Part shown: positions 14,222-24,621 of the stretch, in pieces
Position numbering within the stretch: position 1 is the stretch's first letter
Layout: each line of letters opens with the position of its first letter
Source: an uncultured Alphaproteobacteria bacterium
Lineage (GTDB): Bacteria; Pseudomonadota; Alphaproteobacteria; RF32; CAG-239
Length of the DNA: 64,000 bases
Direction of reading: 5' to 3'
Assembly: GCA_934271465.1 (NCBI GenBank)
Contig: CAKQRQ010000004.1
Coordinates: 1-64,000 of the forward strand
Position numbers and translations under genes: made by a program
Notes under the pieces: model-generated
The model's input: the letters and a program-made list of their open reading frames with translations, nothing else
Database searches by the model: none
What the model was told of the DNA's origin: nothing

Positions 14222-15292
14222 ATGGTAGCTCCAGAAGACGAGGACGAATCCTCCAAAACGGAAGAACCTTCCGAACGAAAAATATCCAAAGCCAAAGAAG
14301 AAGGCGATGTTGCCATATCCCAAGATGCCAAAAGCTTTATTATGCTTTTAGGCACTTTATTCGTCATTTGGCTTTTTGTTCCGATTATGTGCAGATGGCT
14401 CGGTCAAATGGGAGCCTCATTCATTGAACGCTCCGGAAATACCCACATCGACAAAGGAAACTTTATCATCGTATTTGAACAAGGCGTTTTTGGATTTTTC
14501 AAAATTATGGCCATTCCGTTCTTAATCTTTATGGTTTTGGGGATTTTTGCCTCCCTCAGCCAAACAGGTTTTATCTATGCCCCGAAAAAGCTTGAACCAA
14601 ACTGGAATAAGCTTAATATTTTTGCAGCTCTGCCCAAATTTATCAACAAGCAAAAAATCGTTGAAAGCTTAAAAGGAATTATCAAAATAGCCGTTGTCAG
14701 TTTTTTGGCTTACCTTGTTCTAAAACCATACCTGACCAAGAGCGAGCTTTTGCCGACAATGAGCACTCACGGGATTCTCGATTTTATTCATCATATTGTC
14801 GTCATGCTTATTTTTACGGTAACAATGGCGGTTTTAGTTATAGCCGCCGGAGACTATGCCTGGCAAAAATATTCACACTTGCTCAAATTGCGCATGACCA
14901 AACAGGAAGTCAAAGAAGAATATAAACAGATGGAAGGAGATCCGCTTGTCAAATCCAAAATCAGACAAATCAGGATGGATCGAGCCCGCCAGCGTATGAT
15001 GGAAAATGTCCCCAAGGCCGATGTTGTTATTGTCAACCCGACCCATTATGCAGTAGCATTGGAATATAAAATGAATGAAATGCCTGCCCCTAAAGTAACG
15101 GCAAAAGGTGTCGATACGGTAGCACTGCGCATCAAAGCCGTCGCCGAAGAAAACGAGATTCCTATTGTCGAAAATCCACCGTTGGCCCGTGCTTTGTTCG
15201 CCTCAACGGAATTGGATCAAACTATCCCGACAGAGCATTTTCAAGCAGTCGCAGAGGTAATCAACTATGTTATGCAGCTCAAAAATCAATAA
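14222..15292 (+). CDS. flhB: Flagellar export switch protein FlhB
   Basis: 356 residues: an acidic cytoplasmic N-terminus, four membrane helices, and a cytoplasmic domain with the self-cleavage motif Asn272-Pro-Thr-His followed by YAVALEYK. It switches substrate specificity from rod/hook to filament proteins. The last 26 bases overlap the cckA frame. A separate FlhB C-domain homologue lies at 28314. Confidence 0.97.
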   Translation: MVAPEDEDESSKTEEPSERKISKAKEEGDVAISQDAKSFIMLLGTLFVIWLFVPIMCRWLGQMGASFIERSGNTHIDKGNFIIVFEQGVFGFFKIMAIPFLIFMVLGIFASLSQTGFIYAPKKLEPNWNKLNIFAALPKFINKQKIVESLKGIIKIAVVSFLAYLVLKPYLTKSELLPTMSTHGILDFIHHIVVMLIFTVTMAVLVIAAGDYAWQKYSHLLKLRMTKQEVKEEYKQMEGDPLVKSKIRQIRMDRARQRMMENVPKADVVIVNPTHYAVALEYKMNEMPAPKVTAKGVDTVALRIKAVAEENEIPIVENPPLARALFASTELDQTIPTEHFQAVAEVINYVMQLKNQ

Positions 15293-17909
15293 CAGACCGG
15301 ACAGAACCTTGCAAAGAGCATTGTTCAAACTCTCTTTTTCTCTTATCTTGCTAACATTCAGCCTGATTTGGTTCTTTTTAAATCCGGCAACACAATTTTA
15401 CAGCACGTTGACGACCTCTCTGATAACAATCTATTGCCTGATAACCGCACTTAAAACACTGACAGCCGGAGAAGCCGCTATCAGTTACGGCGGATTTGCA
15501 AATGAGATTATCAAAAACGACTTCAAAATTCGACGCATTGAAAATCCGGCAAAAGAAAGCATTTTGCAAAATGATCCGGCAAAAAAACTCCTCAAAGAAT
15601 CTGACGTTTTTTCCTTTTTAGAAAAATACTTAGCTGACGGCGCTCAAAATAAAGCCGCATTATATCGACTGCAAACAGCAGCCAAAAACCTGAGCTCTGA
15701 AAAAGTAACTCTTTCCCTAATCTTAAAACAAAGCACCTCCAGAATTTTTAACGATTTGGAATATTTTGAAGTTTCAATTCGTCCAATATACCTGAAAAAG
15801 CCTAAAATTTTTGACGGAGCTTTCTCCGTTAAGCGTATCAAAAAAGAAACCTACCTTTATTGGACGCTCCACAATATTACGGCCAAACAAAATATGGACT
15901 ATGTCTTCAAGGAAGAATGTTCATATTTACATGACTTCTTAGACAATCTTCCTGTCGGGTTATATACAATAGATAAAGATTATCGTATTAATTACATAAA
16001 CCGAAATATGTCCGAATTTTTGGGACATTCGGCACACAGCCTCATCGGATTATCTCTGCAAGACTTTTTAATACAAGAATCAAATATCCCGTTGAAAAAA
16101 GATTTTTGGTCCGGTTCGGTTCATTTCGCTTCACGCACCGGAAAAGCCGAAGAAACATACGTCTTCCAAAGTTCTTATCGGGAAAAAGAAAAAATTATGC
16201 TCCGCGGCGTCGTCATCCACAATCTTCCGACCCCTGAAGATTTGAAACAAGAAGTCAGCCGCTCTTTGGATAAAGTCAACTGGCTGTTTAAACATTCCCC
16301 TGTTGGAATTTTGTTTACAGACAACGACGGAAAAATCATTGAAAAGAATCCCAAAGCATCCAACCTGCTTTCTCTGCCTGAAGACAAAGACAATCAAGAA
16401 TCTTTATTCTCAAACTTAAACGATGAAAATGCCCAGGCCTTAAGAAAAGCTTTCAGCAAAGCCGCAGCTCAAAAAGACTATGCAACGGCAGAACTCAAAA
16501 ACGAACAAATCTCCCTGACATTGTATATTTCAGCTTTACACCTGCTGCACCAACAGACGCAAGATCTCAAGGCCTCATTTGTCATCTATGTCATTGACAC
16601 CACAAAGCAAAAAAATCTGGAACTCCAATTTTCACAGGCTCAAAAAATGCAGGCTATCGGCTTACTTGCAGGCGGTGTGGCTCACGATTTCAACAACCTC
16701 TTAACAGCCATGCTCGGATTTACGGATTTGCTGTTGCAGCGGCACGGATTGGGCGATCCGTCTTTTGCTGATTTGATACAAATCAAAAATAATGCTAACC
16801 GTGCGACAAATCTTGTGCGCCAACTTTTGGCCTTTTCACGAAAACAGCCGTTGCTGCCAAAATTAATTGATGTGACGGAAAACTTTGCAGACTTAAGTCC
16901 CATGCTCAAAAGAGTTTTAGGCGAAAGAATTAAACTGACATTCAAACATGGAACAGATTTAGGATTTATTAAAGTCGATCCCAACCAATTTTCGCAAGTC
17001 ATTATCAATCTGGTTGCTAATGCAAAAGACGCCATGAACGGAACAGGTTCGTTAACCATATCTACCGGCACATTTCGTTTGGATGAAACATATATGTTCG
17101 GAGACGATACAATTGACCCCGGAGATTTTGTCGTCATCAATGTGGAAGACACAGGTTGCGGCATCCCTAAAGAAAATCTGAACCGTATCTTTGACCCGTT
17201 CTTTACGACCAAAGAAAACACAGGAACATCCGGAACAGGGCTCGGACTGGCCATGGTTTACGGCATTGTCCGCCAAACAGAAGGATTCATTAAAGTCAAT
17301 TCCACCCTCGGAAAAGGAACAACATTCTCAATATTTTTACCGCGTTTTGAAACCGGCCCTGAAGAAGAAATGCCCGATTCGCCGAAACGCATTGTCAGCA
17401 GCTTGACGGGAAAACCGATTCTTCAAGTTCAGGAAACCATCTCTGCACCTGCAGATGTCAACCAAAAAATCATTATGGGACTTAATATTTTCAACACCAT
17501 AGACCGAAATTACACAGCCGTTTCCCGAGGCGACCGACCGGCAAAAATCTTATTTGTTGAAGACGAAGATGCCGTCAGAACATTTGCTGTTCGCGCCCTC
17601 AAAAAGAAAGGATACACCGTTATTGACAGTGATTCTGCCGAAAGCGCCCTCAAAATTATTGATCAAGAAAATGACTTTGATTTGCTTATTACCGATATGG
17701 TTCTCCCCGGAATAAGCGGCGCACAATTAACAAACCAAATCAAGGAAAAACATCCTAATATAGACGTTATTTTGGCATCCGGCTATTCTGAAGATATTGC
17801 CAGACAAGAAGTTGACAACACTCATGAATTTGATTTTATCGCCAAGCCGTATAGTTTAAGTAACTTGACAGCAAAGGTTTTTGAGGTGTTAAATAGAAAA
17901 CATGACTGA
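15267..17909 (+). CDS. cckA: CckA-type hybrid histidine kinase, cell-cycle regulator
   Basis: 880 residues. Two N-terminal membrane helices are followed by PAS domains (around 225-330 and 345-450). A HisKA domain has the CckA motif GGVAHDFNNLLTAMLGF (His473), followed by a HATPase with NLVANAKDAM and DTGCGIP. A receiver domain has Asp810 in LLITDMVLPG. CckA phosphorylates CtrA via ChpT, or removes phosphate from it. The position after fliQ-fliR-flhB is conserved in many alphaproteobacteria. The ATG overlaps flhB by 26 bases, and the stop overlaps the hdaA start. Confidence 0.95.
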   Translation: MLCSSKINNRPDRTLQRALFKLSFSLILLTFSLIWFFLNPATQFYSTLTTSLITIYCLITALKTLTAGEAAISYGGFANEIIKNDFKIRRIENPAKESILQNDPAKKLLKESDVFSFLEKYLADGAQNKAALYRLQTAAKNLSSEKVTLSLILKQSTSRIFNDLEYFEVSIRPIYLKKPKIFDGAFSVKRIKKETYLYWTLHNITAKQNMDYVFKEECSYLHDFLDNLPVGLYTIDKDYRINYINRNMSEFLGHSAHSLIGLSLQDFLIQESNIPLKKDFWSGSVHFASRTGKAEETYVFQSSYREKEKIMLRGVVIHNLPTPEDLKQEVSRSLDKVNWLFKHSPVGILFTDNDGKIIEKNPKASNLLSLPEDKDNQESLFSNLNDENAQALRKAFSKAAAQKDYATAELKNEQISLTLYISALHLLHQQTQDLKASFVIYVIDTTKQKNLELQFSQAQKMQAIGLLAGGVAHDFNNLLTAMLGFTDLLLQRHGLGDPSFADLIQIKNNANRATNLVRQLLAFSRKQPLLPKLIDVTENFADLSPMLKRVLGERIKLTFKHGTDLGFIKVDPNQFSQVIINLVANAKDAMNGTGSLTISTGTFRLDETYMFGDDTIDPGDFVVINVEDTGCGIPKENLNRIFDPFFTTKENTGTSGTGLGLAMVYGIVRQTEGFIKVNSTLGKGTTFSIFLPRFETGPEEEMPDSPKRIVSSLTGKPILQVQETISAPADVNQKIIMGLNIFNTIDRNYTAVSRGDRPAKILFVEDEDAVRTFAVRALKKKGYTVIDSDSAESALKIIDQENDFDLLITDMVLPGISGAQLTNQIKEKHPNIDVILASGYSEDIARQEVDNTHEFDFIAKPYSLSNLTAKVFEVLNRKHD

Positions 17910-18627
17910 AACAAAAACATCTCAATTGGCACTCAATTTTCCGCATAGGCCGAGCCTTGGTCGTGAAGATTTTATGGTGGCCGACTGCAACAAAGAAGCC
18001 GTCGGAACAATAGACTTATGGCCGAATTGGCCATATTTTGCCATCTGTATTTACGGACCGGAAGGCTGTGGCAAAACACACCTTGCAAACGTGTTTGCCC
18101 AAATGGTTGCACTTCAAACAGCTCATCCGTATCGTATTCCGTTTATCAAAGCAGCCAATTTAACAAAAGATTTAACTCATACGCTGTTTGAAACAAGCCC
18201 CCAAATTGTCATTGAAGACCTCCAAAATTTGACCAATCAAGAAGCCTTATTTCATCTTTATAATACTTATAGAGACCTAGGCGGAAATATTCTGTTTACC
18301 GCAACAGCTGCACCTGCAAGACTCAATTTCTCCTTGCCCGATTTGCGCTCAAGGATGAATATCGTTCCGGCTCTCGAAATCAAAGCCCCTGATGATGATT
18401 TGCTAATGGCCTTACTGCTCAAGCTCTTCACTGATAGACAAATTACTCCTTCCCCTGAATTGCTGGATTATCTGCTCAAAAATATGCAGCGCTCTTTTTC
18501 TTACGCCCGAAAATTGGTTGAAGAAATTGACAACATCTCTCTGGCAAAAAAACGAGCTATCAGCTTAGCTATTGCCAAAGAAGCCATTGCCACACTCAAT
18601 TCAAACTTGCAATTCAGCTTATTTTAA
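17902..18627 (+). CDS. hdaA: HdaA, DnaA-inactivating ATPase homologue
   Basis: 241 residues. An N-terminal clamp-binding motif QLALNF (8-13) is followed by a DnaA-like AAA+ core with Walker A GPEGCGKTH (52-60) and VIEDLQNL as Walker B. It lacks the DnaA origin-binding domain. HdaA couples to the sliding clamp and stimulates ATP hydrolysis on DnaA, preventing re-initiation. It overlaps cckA by eight bases, joining two cell-cycle regulators in one operon. Confidence 0.92.
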   Translation: MTETKTSQLALNFPHRPSLGREDFMVADCNKEAVGTIDLWPNWPYFAICIYGPEGCGKTHLANVFAQMVALQTAHPYRIPFIKAANLTKDLTHTLFETSPQIVIEDLQNLTNQEALFHLYNTYRDLGGNILFTATAAPARLNFSLPDLRSRMNIVPALEIKAPDDDLLMALLLKLFTDRQITPSPELLDYLLKNMQRSFSYARKLVEEIDNISLAKKRAISLAIAKEAIATLNSNLQFSLF

Positions 18628-18631
18628 TCAT

Positions 18632-18670
18632 AAAAAAAACGGAGAATTCTCAAAAGCGAACGCTCCGTTT
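18632..18670 (-). terminator. Intrinsic terminator of ftsZ (between convergent genes)
   Basis: An 8-bp stem AAACGGAG / CTCCGTTT with an 18-base loop is followed on the minus strand by a run of T. It lies between the hdaA and ftsZ stops and probably also helps to end hdaA transcription. Confidence 0.65.
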
Positions 18671-18689
18671 CCCGTGAATAAAAAACGTC

Positions 18690-20351
18690 TTATTTGCGTC
18701 TTAAAAATGACGGAATCTCAAGATTGACCTTGTCATCCGTATCGTCCGAAAAACTCGGCGCAACAGGTTCCTGAACACGAACAGACTGTTTCTGCTGATT
18801 GCGCTTGGCAATGGAACGCCCAGTCATAATTTCAATAAAACTACGGCGGCGCGGTTCATTTTCATTAACAATCAATTTTTCAACTTCTTCAACAGGTTTA
18901 GCCGGTGTCGGAACATGATTCGGAAAAAGTTCAGGCTCTTCTTCAGGCATTTTCAAAGCTGCTTTAGGAACAAAGAAACTTTCTTGCGATTCAAGCGCTT
19001 CAGAAATTTGAGATTCTTCAGACTTGTTATTTTCTTCCGCAGACGGTCTATTAATAATAGCCTTAAACAAAGCGGAAGATTTAGGCATATCGCTCAAAAC
19101 TTCAGATTTTTCAAACTTGTCAAAATCTTCAAATGAACGCTCTTCCTGCGGCATAACCGACTCAGCAATCGGCATCGGAGAAATCGTCGCCACATCATCG
19201 ACACCCTCATCAACACCTTCTTCTAGCGCAGAATTTTCGGAAAGCTGCTGTAAAACTTCATCCATTCTGTCAAAATGATTATTGCTTTCTTCAACCACTT
19301 CAACTTTTGTTTCCTCAATTACAGGTATCGGTGCCGCAACAGGTTCCGCTTTTTTAAGAGGCTCCGCCACACGAGGCGCTTGCTCATCAATTCCTGTTGC
19401 AACAATGGATACTCTGATTTTGCCGTCCAAATTAGCATCAAAACTTGATCCGAAAATAATATTCGCATCTTCATCAACTTCTTCTTTAATACGGTTAACG
19501 GCCTCATCAACTTCCATCAAGGTAATATCCTGACTGGCCGTAATATTAATTAAAACGCCTTTGGCGCCTTTCATAGAATAATTATCCAACAACGGATTAT
19601 TCAAAGCCTGCTCGGCAGCCTTAACGGCTCTGTCTTCACCTTCTGCCTCGCCTGTTCCCATGATAGCTTTGCCTTTATCTTCCATAATAGCTTTCACATC
19701 GGCAAAATCCAAATTGATAAGCCCAGGCATCATCATCAAGTCCGTAATAGAACGCACTCCATCATACAAAACATTATCCGCCATAACAAAGGCTTCGCTC
19801 AATGTTGTATTTTTATTGGCATTTCTGAACAAATTTTGGTTAAGAATAACAATAATACTGTCAACTTCATTTGTAAAATTCTCAAGAGCTGTGTCAGCCG
19901 TCTGCGAACGCTTCTTTCCTTCAAAATCAAAAGGCTTTGTAACAACACCGACAGTCAAAATTCCCATTTCTTTGGCCGCTTTGGCAACAACCGGCGCCGC
20001 ACCTGATCCTGTTCCGCCGCCCATACCGGCTGTAATAAAGACCATATTGGCACCTTCAAGCTCGCGTTTAATATCCTCAATAGCTTCTTCTGCCGCCATT
20101 TTTCCGATTTCCGGACGAGCCCCTGCTCCAAGACCTTTTGTCGTTTCAAGACCAAGCTGAATACGTCTTTGCGTTTTTGAATTTTCCAATGCCTGAGCAT
20201 CTGTGTTGGCGACAATAAAATCGATTCCCTCAAGTTTTTTGCTAATCATATTATTAACGGCATTCCCGCCGCCGCCGCCAACGCCGATAACCGAAATTCT
20301 CGGTTTTAATTGAATCATATTTTTTTCGGGAACGGCTAACTTAATGCTCAT
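18690..20351 (-). CDS. ftsZ: Cell division GTPase FtsZ
   Basis: 553 residues. The tubulin-like GTPase core has VIGVGGGGGNAVNNM and the G-box GGGTGSGAAP (111-120). A linker of some 200 residues, Glu/Ser/Pro-rich, separates it from the conserved C-terminal tail NLEIPSFLRRK, which binds FtsA and other partners. Such long linkers are usual in alphaproteobacteria. The start has AAGGAG upstream. It is the last gene of the division cluster, 107 bases after ftsA. Confidence 0.98.
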   Translation of the reverse strand: MSIKLAVPEKNMIQLKPRISVIGVGGGGGNAVNNMISKKLEGIDFIVANTDAQALENSKTQRRIQLGLETTKGLGAGARPEIGKMAAEEAIEDIKRELEGANMVFITAGMGGGTGSGAAPVVAKAAKEMGILTVGVVTKPFDFEGKKRSQTADTALENFTNEVDSIIVILNQNLFRNANKNTTLSEAFVMADNVLYDGVRSITDLMMMPGLINLDFADVKAIMEDKGKAIMGTGEAEGEDRAVKAAEQALNNPLLDNYSMKGAKGVLINITASQDITLMEVDEAVNRIKEEVDEDANIIFGSSFDANLDGKIRVSIVATGIDEQAPRVAEPLKKAEPVAAPIPVIEETKVEVVEESNNHFDRMDEVLQQLSENSALEEGVDEGVDDVATISPMPIAESVMPQEERSFEDFDKFEKSEVLSDMPKSSALFKAIINRPSAEENNKSEESQISEALESQESFFVPKAALKMPEEEPELFPNHVPTPAKPVEEVEKLIVNENEPRRRSFIEIMTGRSIAKRNQQKQSVRVQEPVAPSFSDDTDDKVNLEIPSFLRRK

Positions 20352-20458
20352 CGTATTTCTTACTCCTTATAAAAGCTCAAAATTTCCTAATCTTTATAAA
20401 GAGTATAAAACAAATACCTTAAGGTTTGGTTACCAACAAAAGCCCAAATAAAATAAAT

Positions 20459-21718
20459 TTAGCCCCACAAAGTTTTAAGCCACATTGCAACAGTATCTTT
20501 CAAACTGCTTCCGGAATTAATCGGCTTATTAATAATCTTTTTGGGGCGGCGTTCACTGAAATTAACATCAAACAAAAGCATTCCGATACAGGTCGAAAAA
20601 GCCGGAGACATAAGCGTGTCGGGAAGATTCAAAATATTTTTCGGACGCCCCAGTCTGACTTGTTTATCTAAACAAACAGCGGCCACATCAGCCACACCGG
20701 AAAGTTGAGATGCGCCGCCGGTCAAAACAACCCGATGAGAAGAATCATTCTCAAGCCCTGCCTCTCTCAACTTACGATTAACCATTTCAAAGGTCTCTTC
20801 AATTCTCGGTGCAATAATTCCGATTAAATCTGCCCGAGAAACCTGTTTGATACAGCTGTCGTCTTCTTCTCCGACAGGATAAACATTAATTGTATCAACA
20901 GAATCCTGTGATGTCAAAAAAGCACACCCATGAAGCGTTTTTAAACGTTCCGCATGAGAAAAAGAGGTCGTCAACCCATAAGCAATGTCATTTGTCACAT
21001 TATTACCGCCGACGGGAATAGTCGAAAAATAAATCGGATGCCCGTTCTTAAAAGAGGCTACGGAAGTAGTGCCGCCGCCCATATCAATAACAGTAGCGCC
21101 CATTTCTTTTTCATCATCAACCAAACAGGCCAAACCTGACGCATAAGAATCAAAAACCCTTCCACCAATTTCCAAATGGGCATTTTCAACAACCGTATTC
21201 AAATTACGGCTATTGCTCTCCGGAACAAGGCCGAGTAAAATATTGATGGAAAGTTCGTTTGCAAACAGGTTATGGGGATCCTTTAAAAATTCCCCATTAT
21301 CCAATTGATAACTATTGTGAATACAATGAACAAGCGTGTATTCCCCGACATTAACCTTTGAAGTCCCCTTAAGATATACTTTTTCCAAGTCAGAATCATT
21401 AATCGGACGATTTTTATTCAAGGAGATAGACGCCGTTTTGAGCAAACTGTGCACTTTTTCGCCGCCAACACTGATAATAACCTTGTTGATACTTTCATTT
21501 GCCATCTGTTCAGCATCTTGAACAGCATTTCCGACAGCAACCGTTGCCAAACCAATATCCGTCACAACGCCGTTTTTAATTCCCTTAGAGGCATTATATC
21601 CGTATCCGACAATATTTATTTTTTTATCTTTTGAAACTTTTGCAATAACACAACAAACTTTGGAAGATCCTATATCCAAAGCGGCAACAGTCATCGTTTT
21701 TCCAAAAGAATGTTGCAA
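20459..21718 (-). CDS. ftsA: Cell division protein FtsA
   Basis: 419 residues of the actin/Hsp70 ATPase fold: phosphate loops ALDIGSSKVC and VIDMGGGTTS, and VVLTGGASQL. The C-terminus ends in an amphipathic SLKDTVAMWLKTLWG, the membrane-targeting helix that anchors FtsZ. The TTG at 21718 has AGGAG eight bases upstream; the ATG at 21694 is the alternative start and gives the more usual N-terminus. Confidence 0.96.
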   Translation of the reverse strand: MQHSFGKTMTVAALDIGSSKVCCVIAKVSKDKKINIVGYGYNASKGIKNGVVTDIGLATVAVGNAVQDAEQMANESINKVIISVGGEKVHSLLKTASISLNKNRPINDSDLEKVYLKGTSKVNVGEYTLVHCIHNSYQLDNGEFLKDPHNLFANELSINILLGLVPESNSRNLNTVVENAHLEIGGRVFDSYASGLACLVDDEKEMGATVIDMGGGTTSVASFKNGHPIYFSTIPVGGNNVTNDIAYGLTTSFSHAERLKTLHGCAFLTSQDSVDTINVYPVGEEDDSCIKQVSRADLIGIIAPRIEETFEMVNRKLREAGLENDSSHRVVLTGGASQLSGVADVAAVCLDKQVRLGRPKNILNLPDTLMSPAFSTCIGMLLFDVNFSERRPKKIINKPINSGSSLKDTVAMWLKTLWG

Positions 21719-21745
21719 GCCCTAAACTCCTCACTTAAAAAATTA

Positions 21746-22588
21746 TCAGATACCTTGTTCTTTTTTGACAGGTTTTATTTTGCTTTTACGCAATTTAACC
21801 GTCACTTTATCTTCTAATCTTAAATCAATGATGGTTAATTTACGCTTAAAAATTCCCTTTTCGGAATCTAATTTTGACAATTTTTTCAATGCTTCATCAA
21901 CTTTTTCTTCTGGAAGTTTCACGGTAATGCCGTTCCGAATATCGTCCAAAACAATATTCCAACGCCGTTTAGAGATATAATTGGCTGCCTTAATCCGAGG
22001 CAAAAACTGAGGAGTGACTTTTTCAACAAGTTTAAAAAAAGAAATGACATTTTCAGGCGCACCGGCTCCGACAACCAACAAAATTTCCTTATCCGGTCGA
22101 TAATCGGCTTCAATCACATAACCATCCGTATCAATCGGATAAAAGCGTTCGCTCAATTGCCACAAGGCCATAACTTCTCTTTCAAAAATTGTAACTTGCA
22201 AAATGTTTGGGAAAAAGTGCCGCCGAACAGACACGTCTCTAACCCACGGAAGCTGTTCCAAATCCTGTTTAAGCCGTTGGACATCTGCTCTCAAAAAATT
22301 GTCCCCGCGTTTCAAACGAATAACTTTTCGAAGATCATCAACGCTTGTCCGCTGCCGTCCTGTGACGATAATATCATCTAAAACGAACCCCTGATTCCCG
22401 ATATAATCCAAAAATAATTCTTCTGTCTCTTGAATCTTTTTATTAACCAAATCATTTTTCAAAATAACAATTAATGCTGCCGCCAAAAAAAGCATAAGCA
22501 AGACAACCAGCGTCGCCTGCAGTCTCGCAGGCCAATCTTTTCGCGGATAAACAAATTTCAAACTGTCTTGAGCTTTATCTTGAACCAT
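21746..22588 (-). CDS. ftsQ: Cell division protein FtsQ
   Basis: 280 residues: a short cytoplasmic tail, one membrane helix (ATLVVLLMLFLAAALIVIL) and a POTRA domain (FVLDDIIVTGRQRTS...LPWVRDVSVRR), followed by the FtsQ beta domain. It bridges early and late divisome proteins in the periplasm. Its start overlaps the murB stop by one base, so the two are coupled. Confidence 0.92.
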   Translation of the reverse strand: MVQDKAQDSLKFVYPRKDWPARLQATLVVLLMLFLAAALIVILKNDLVNKKIQETEELFLDYIGNQGFVLDDIIVTGRQRTSVDDLRKVIRLKRGDNFLRADVQRLKQDLEQLPWVRDVSVRRHFFPNILQVTIFEREVMALWQLSERFYPIDTDGYVIEADYRPDKEILLVVGAGAPENVISFFKLVEKVTPQFLPRIKAANYISKRRWNIVLDDIRNGITVKLPEEKVDEALKKLSKLDSEKGIFKRKLTIIDLRLEDKVTVKLRKSKIKPVKKEQGI

Positions 22589-23511
22589 TATTTGGAAACA
22601 CCCACTCTTTTAATTTCCCACTCCAAAACAATTGATGTTTCTTTTTGAACTTGTTCAATAATCTGGTTTCCAAGTGTTTCAATATCACTTGCCGTTGCTT
22701 TCCCTGTATTAACCAAAAAATTACAATGTTTTGAAGAAACAACCGCCCCATTAACTTTAAGCAAATTGCTTCCGGTTTTTTTAATCAACTCCCATGCTTT
22801 AAGCCCTTCCGGATTCTTAAAAGTCGAGCCGGCCGTTTTAACATGTGCCGGTTGGTTTTTGAGGCGGTAAGATTTGTGTTCGGAAAGGATTTTAAGCGTT
22901 TCATCCGCATCTTGTGGAGCTGTCTTCAAAATAAGAGAAGTCACAATCCACTCTTCAGGAAAATAACTGCACCGATATCTCAAATTAAAGTCTTCAGCCG
23001 AAACAATCAATTCCTGACCATTTTCATCAATAACCGTTGCCCCGAGCAAAACATCTTTCAATTCTTTTCCGAAACATCCCGCATTCGTCTTAACAGCACC
23101 ACCCAATGTCCCTGGAATCGAAACCAAAAACTCCAATCCGCCGATGGCGTTATCCAACATTATTTTTTTCAACTCGGAATTTTTCATACCGGCGCCACAA
23201 ATAATTTGTCCGTTTCCAAGAGTCCACTGATGATAAAACTTTGTATCCAGCTTAATAACGACCCCCGGAATACCTCCGTCTCGGACAAGCAAATTTGACC
23301 CGCCGCCAATCACAAACATCGGCAAATTATAAGGTTTATTTTTAATAAACCATGACAAATCATCATTATCCTCCGGATAAAACATAACCTCAGCCGGTCC
23401 GCCGACGCCAAACCATGTATATTTTGACAAGGGAACTTTTGACAAATATTTTCCTTTGACTTTCGGAAGGAGTTTTAAAAAACTGTTTTTGCCTTTCTTA
23501 AACCAAAGCAT
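22588..23511 (-). CDS. murB: UDP-N-acetylenolpyruvoylglucosamine reductase
   Basis: 307 residues. The FAD-binding motif is GGGSNLLVRDGGIPG. The sequence PGTLGGAVKTNAGCFG and the catalytic-loop motif YRCSYF identify a type-I MurB. It forms UDP-MurNAc in the cytoplasm. The ATG has GGAGG upstream. It follows murG directly, without the murC that usually stands between them. Confidence 0.96.
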   Translation of the reverse strand: MLWFKKGKNSFLKLLPKVKGKYLSKVPLSKYTWFGVGGPAEVMFYPEDNDDLSWFIKNKPYNLPMFVIGGGSNLLVRDGGIPGVVIKLDTKFYHQWTLGNGQIICGAGMKNSELKKIMLDNAIGGLEFLVSIPGTLGGAVKTNAGCFGKELKDVLLGATVIDENGQELIVSAEDFNLRYRCSYFPEEWIVTSLILKTAPQDADETLKILSEHKSYRLKNQPAHVKTAGSTFKNPEGLKAWELIKKTGSNLLKVNGAVVSSKHCNFLVNTGKATASDIETLGNQIIEQVQKETSIVLEWEIKRVGVSK

Positions 23512-23529
23512 TACCTGTTCCTCCTCTCT

Positions 23530-24621
23530 CTAACAAACAAAATGTTGAACCACATCAGCCAATTGAGCAGACGCATCAACAAGCGCCATATCTTTGGCCT
23601 TTTCAGACATAACCGCAAAATGTTCAGAATTTGAAAATAAATCCTCAAGCACATGCTTAACCTTTTCTGGCGTAAAATCTTTTTGCAAAACCAGACAAGC
23701 AGCACCGGCTTCAACAAACTCTTCAGCATTATAATATTGATGATTATCAGCAGCTATCGGCAACGGAACAAACATCGCTGGAACTCCCGCCGCAGCAATT
23801 TCATAAACAGACGACGCCCCAGAACGTGAAATCATAAAATCAGCCTGAGAATATAATTCCGGCATATTTTCAAAAAACGAACGCACAATCGTTTTACAGG
23901 GAAGCCCCTCATACGCTTGCTCGACTTGAGCTTCTTCTCCCTTACGGCATTGTTGATAAAGCGTCAATTTCTCTTGTAATTTTCCGTCCAGCAATTTAAC
24001 AGCGGCCGGAACAACTTCGGCAAAAACTCTGGCTCCTTGAGATCCTCCCAAAATAACAAGTGTTTTCTTATCCGAACTTTTTTTACGAGGTTGTTCATGC
24101 AACAAAGCTATAGTTTCACGCACAGGCATTCCCGTCAAAACTGATTTGCTCCCTTTGGGCGTATTTTTAACTTTTCGAAAACTTTGCGCAACAACAGAAG
24201 CAAAAGGCGCCAAGATTCTGTTTGTGCGGCTCATAACAGAATTTTGCTCATGAACAATCAGCGGAATTCTCAAAATAATCGCAGCCACCGCTGTCGGAAA
24301 AGATGCATATCCGCCGAACCCGACGACACAACATGGTTTGACTCTAAAAAGATAAAAGCCGGCCTGCAAAACACCCAATCCAACTTTGAATAAACTGATG
24401 ATTTTAGTCAAAACGGACTTTCCAATAACACTCCCCGAACAAATAGCTCTATTTTCAATTTCCCCAAGTTTTCCCTTATAATTATTCAGACCTCTGGCAT
24501 CCGTAAACAACATAACATTAAAGCCTCTATGCTCCAATTCGGTTGCCAAAGCCTCCGCCGGATAGATATGGCCGCCGGTTCCGCCCGCCGTCAAAATAAC
24601 AAGTTTTTTATCCTTCATCAT
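23530..24621 (-). CDS. murG: MurG, lipid II-forming N-acetylglucosaminyltransferase
   Basis: About 363 residues from the ATG at 24621, chosen because GGAG lies seven bases upstream; the frame continues back to 24636. The glycine-rich LTAGGTGGHIYPAEALA loop and the UDP-GlcNAc site (GASSVYEIAAAGVPAMFVPLP) are intact. It adds GlcNAc to lipid I at the inner face of the membrane. It overlaps ftsW by 14 bases. Confidence 0.96.
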   Translation of the reverse strand: MMKDKKLVILTAGGTGGHIYPAEALATELEHRGFNVMLFTDARGLNNYKGKLGEIENRAICSGSVIGKSVLTKIISLFKVGLGVLQAGFYLFRVKPCCVVGFGGYASFPTAVAAIILRIPLIVHEQNSVMSRTNRILAPFASVVAQSFRKVKNTPKGSKSVLTGMPVRETIALLHEQPRKKSSDKKTLVILGGSQGARVFAEVVPAAVKLLDGKLQEKLTLYQQCRKGEEAQVEQAYEGLPCKTIVRSFFENMPELYSQADFMISRSGASSVYEIAAAGVPAMFVPLPIAADNHQYYNAEEFVEAGAACLVLQKDFTPEKVKHVLEDLFSNSEHFAVMSEKAKDMALVDASAQLADVVQHFVC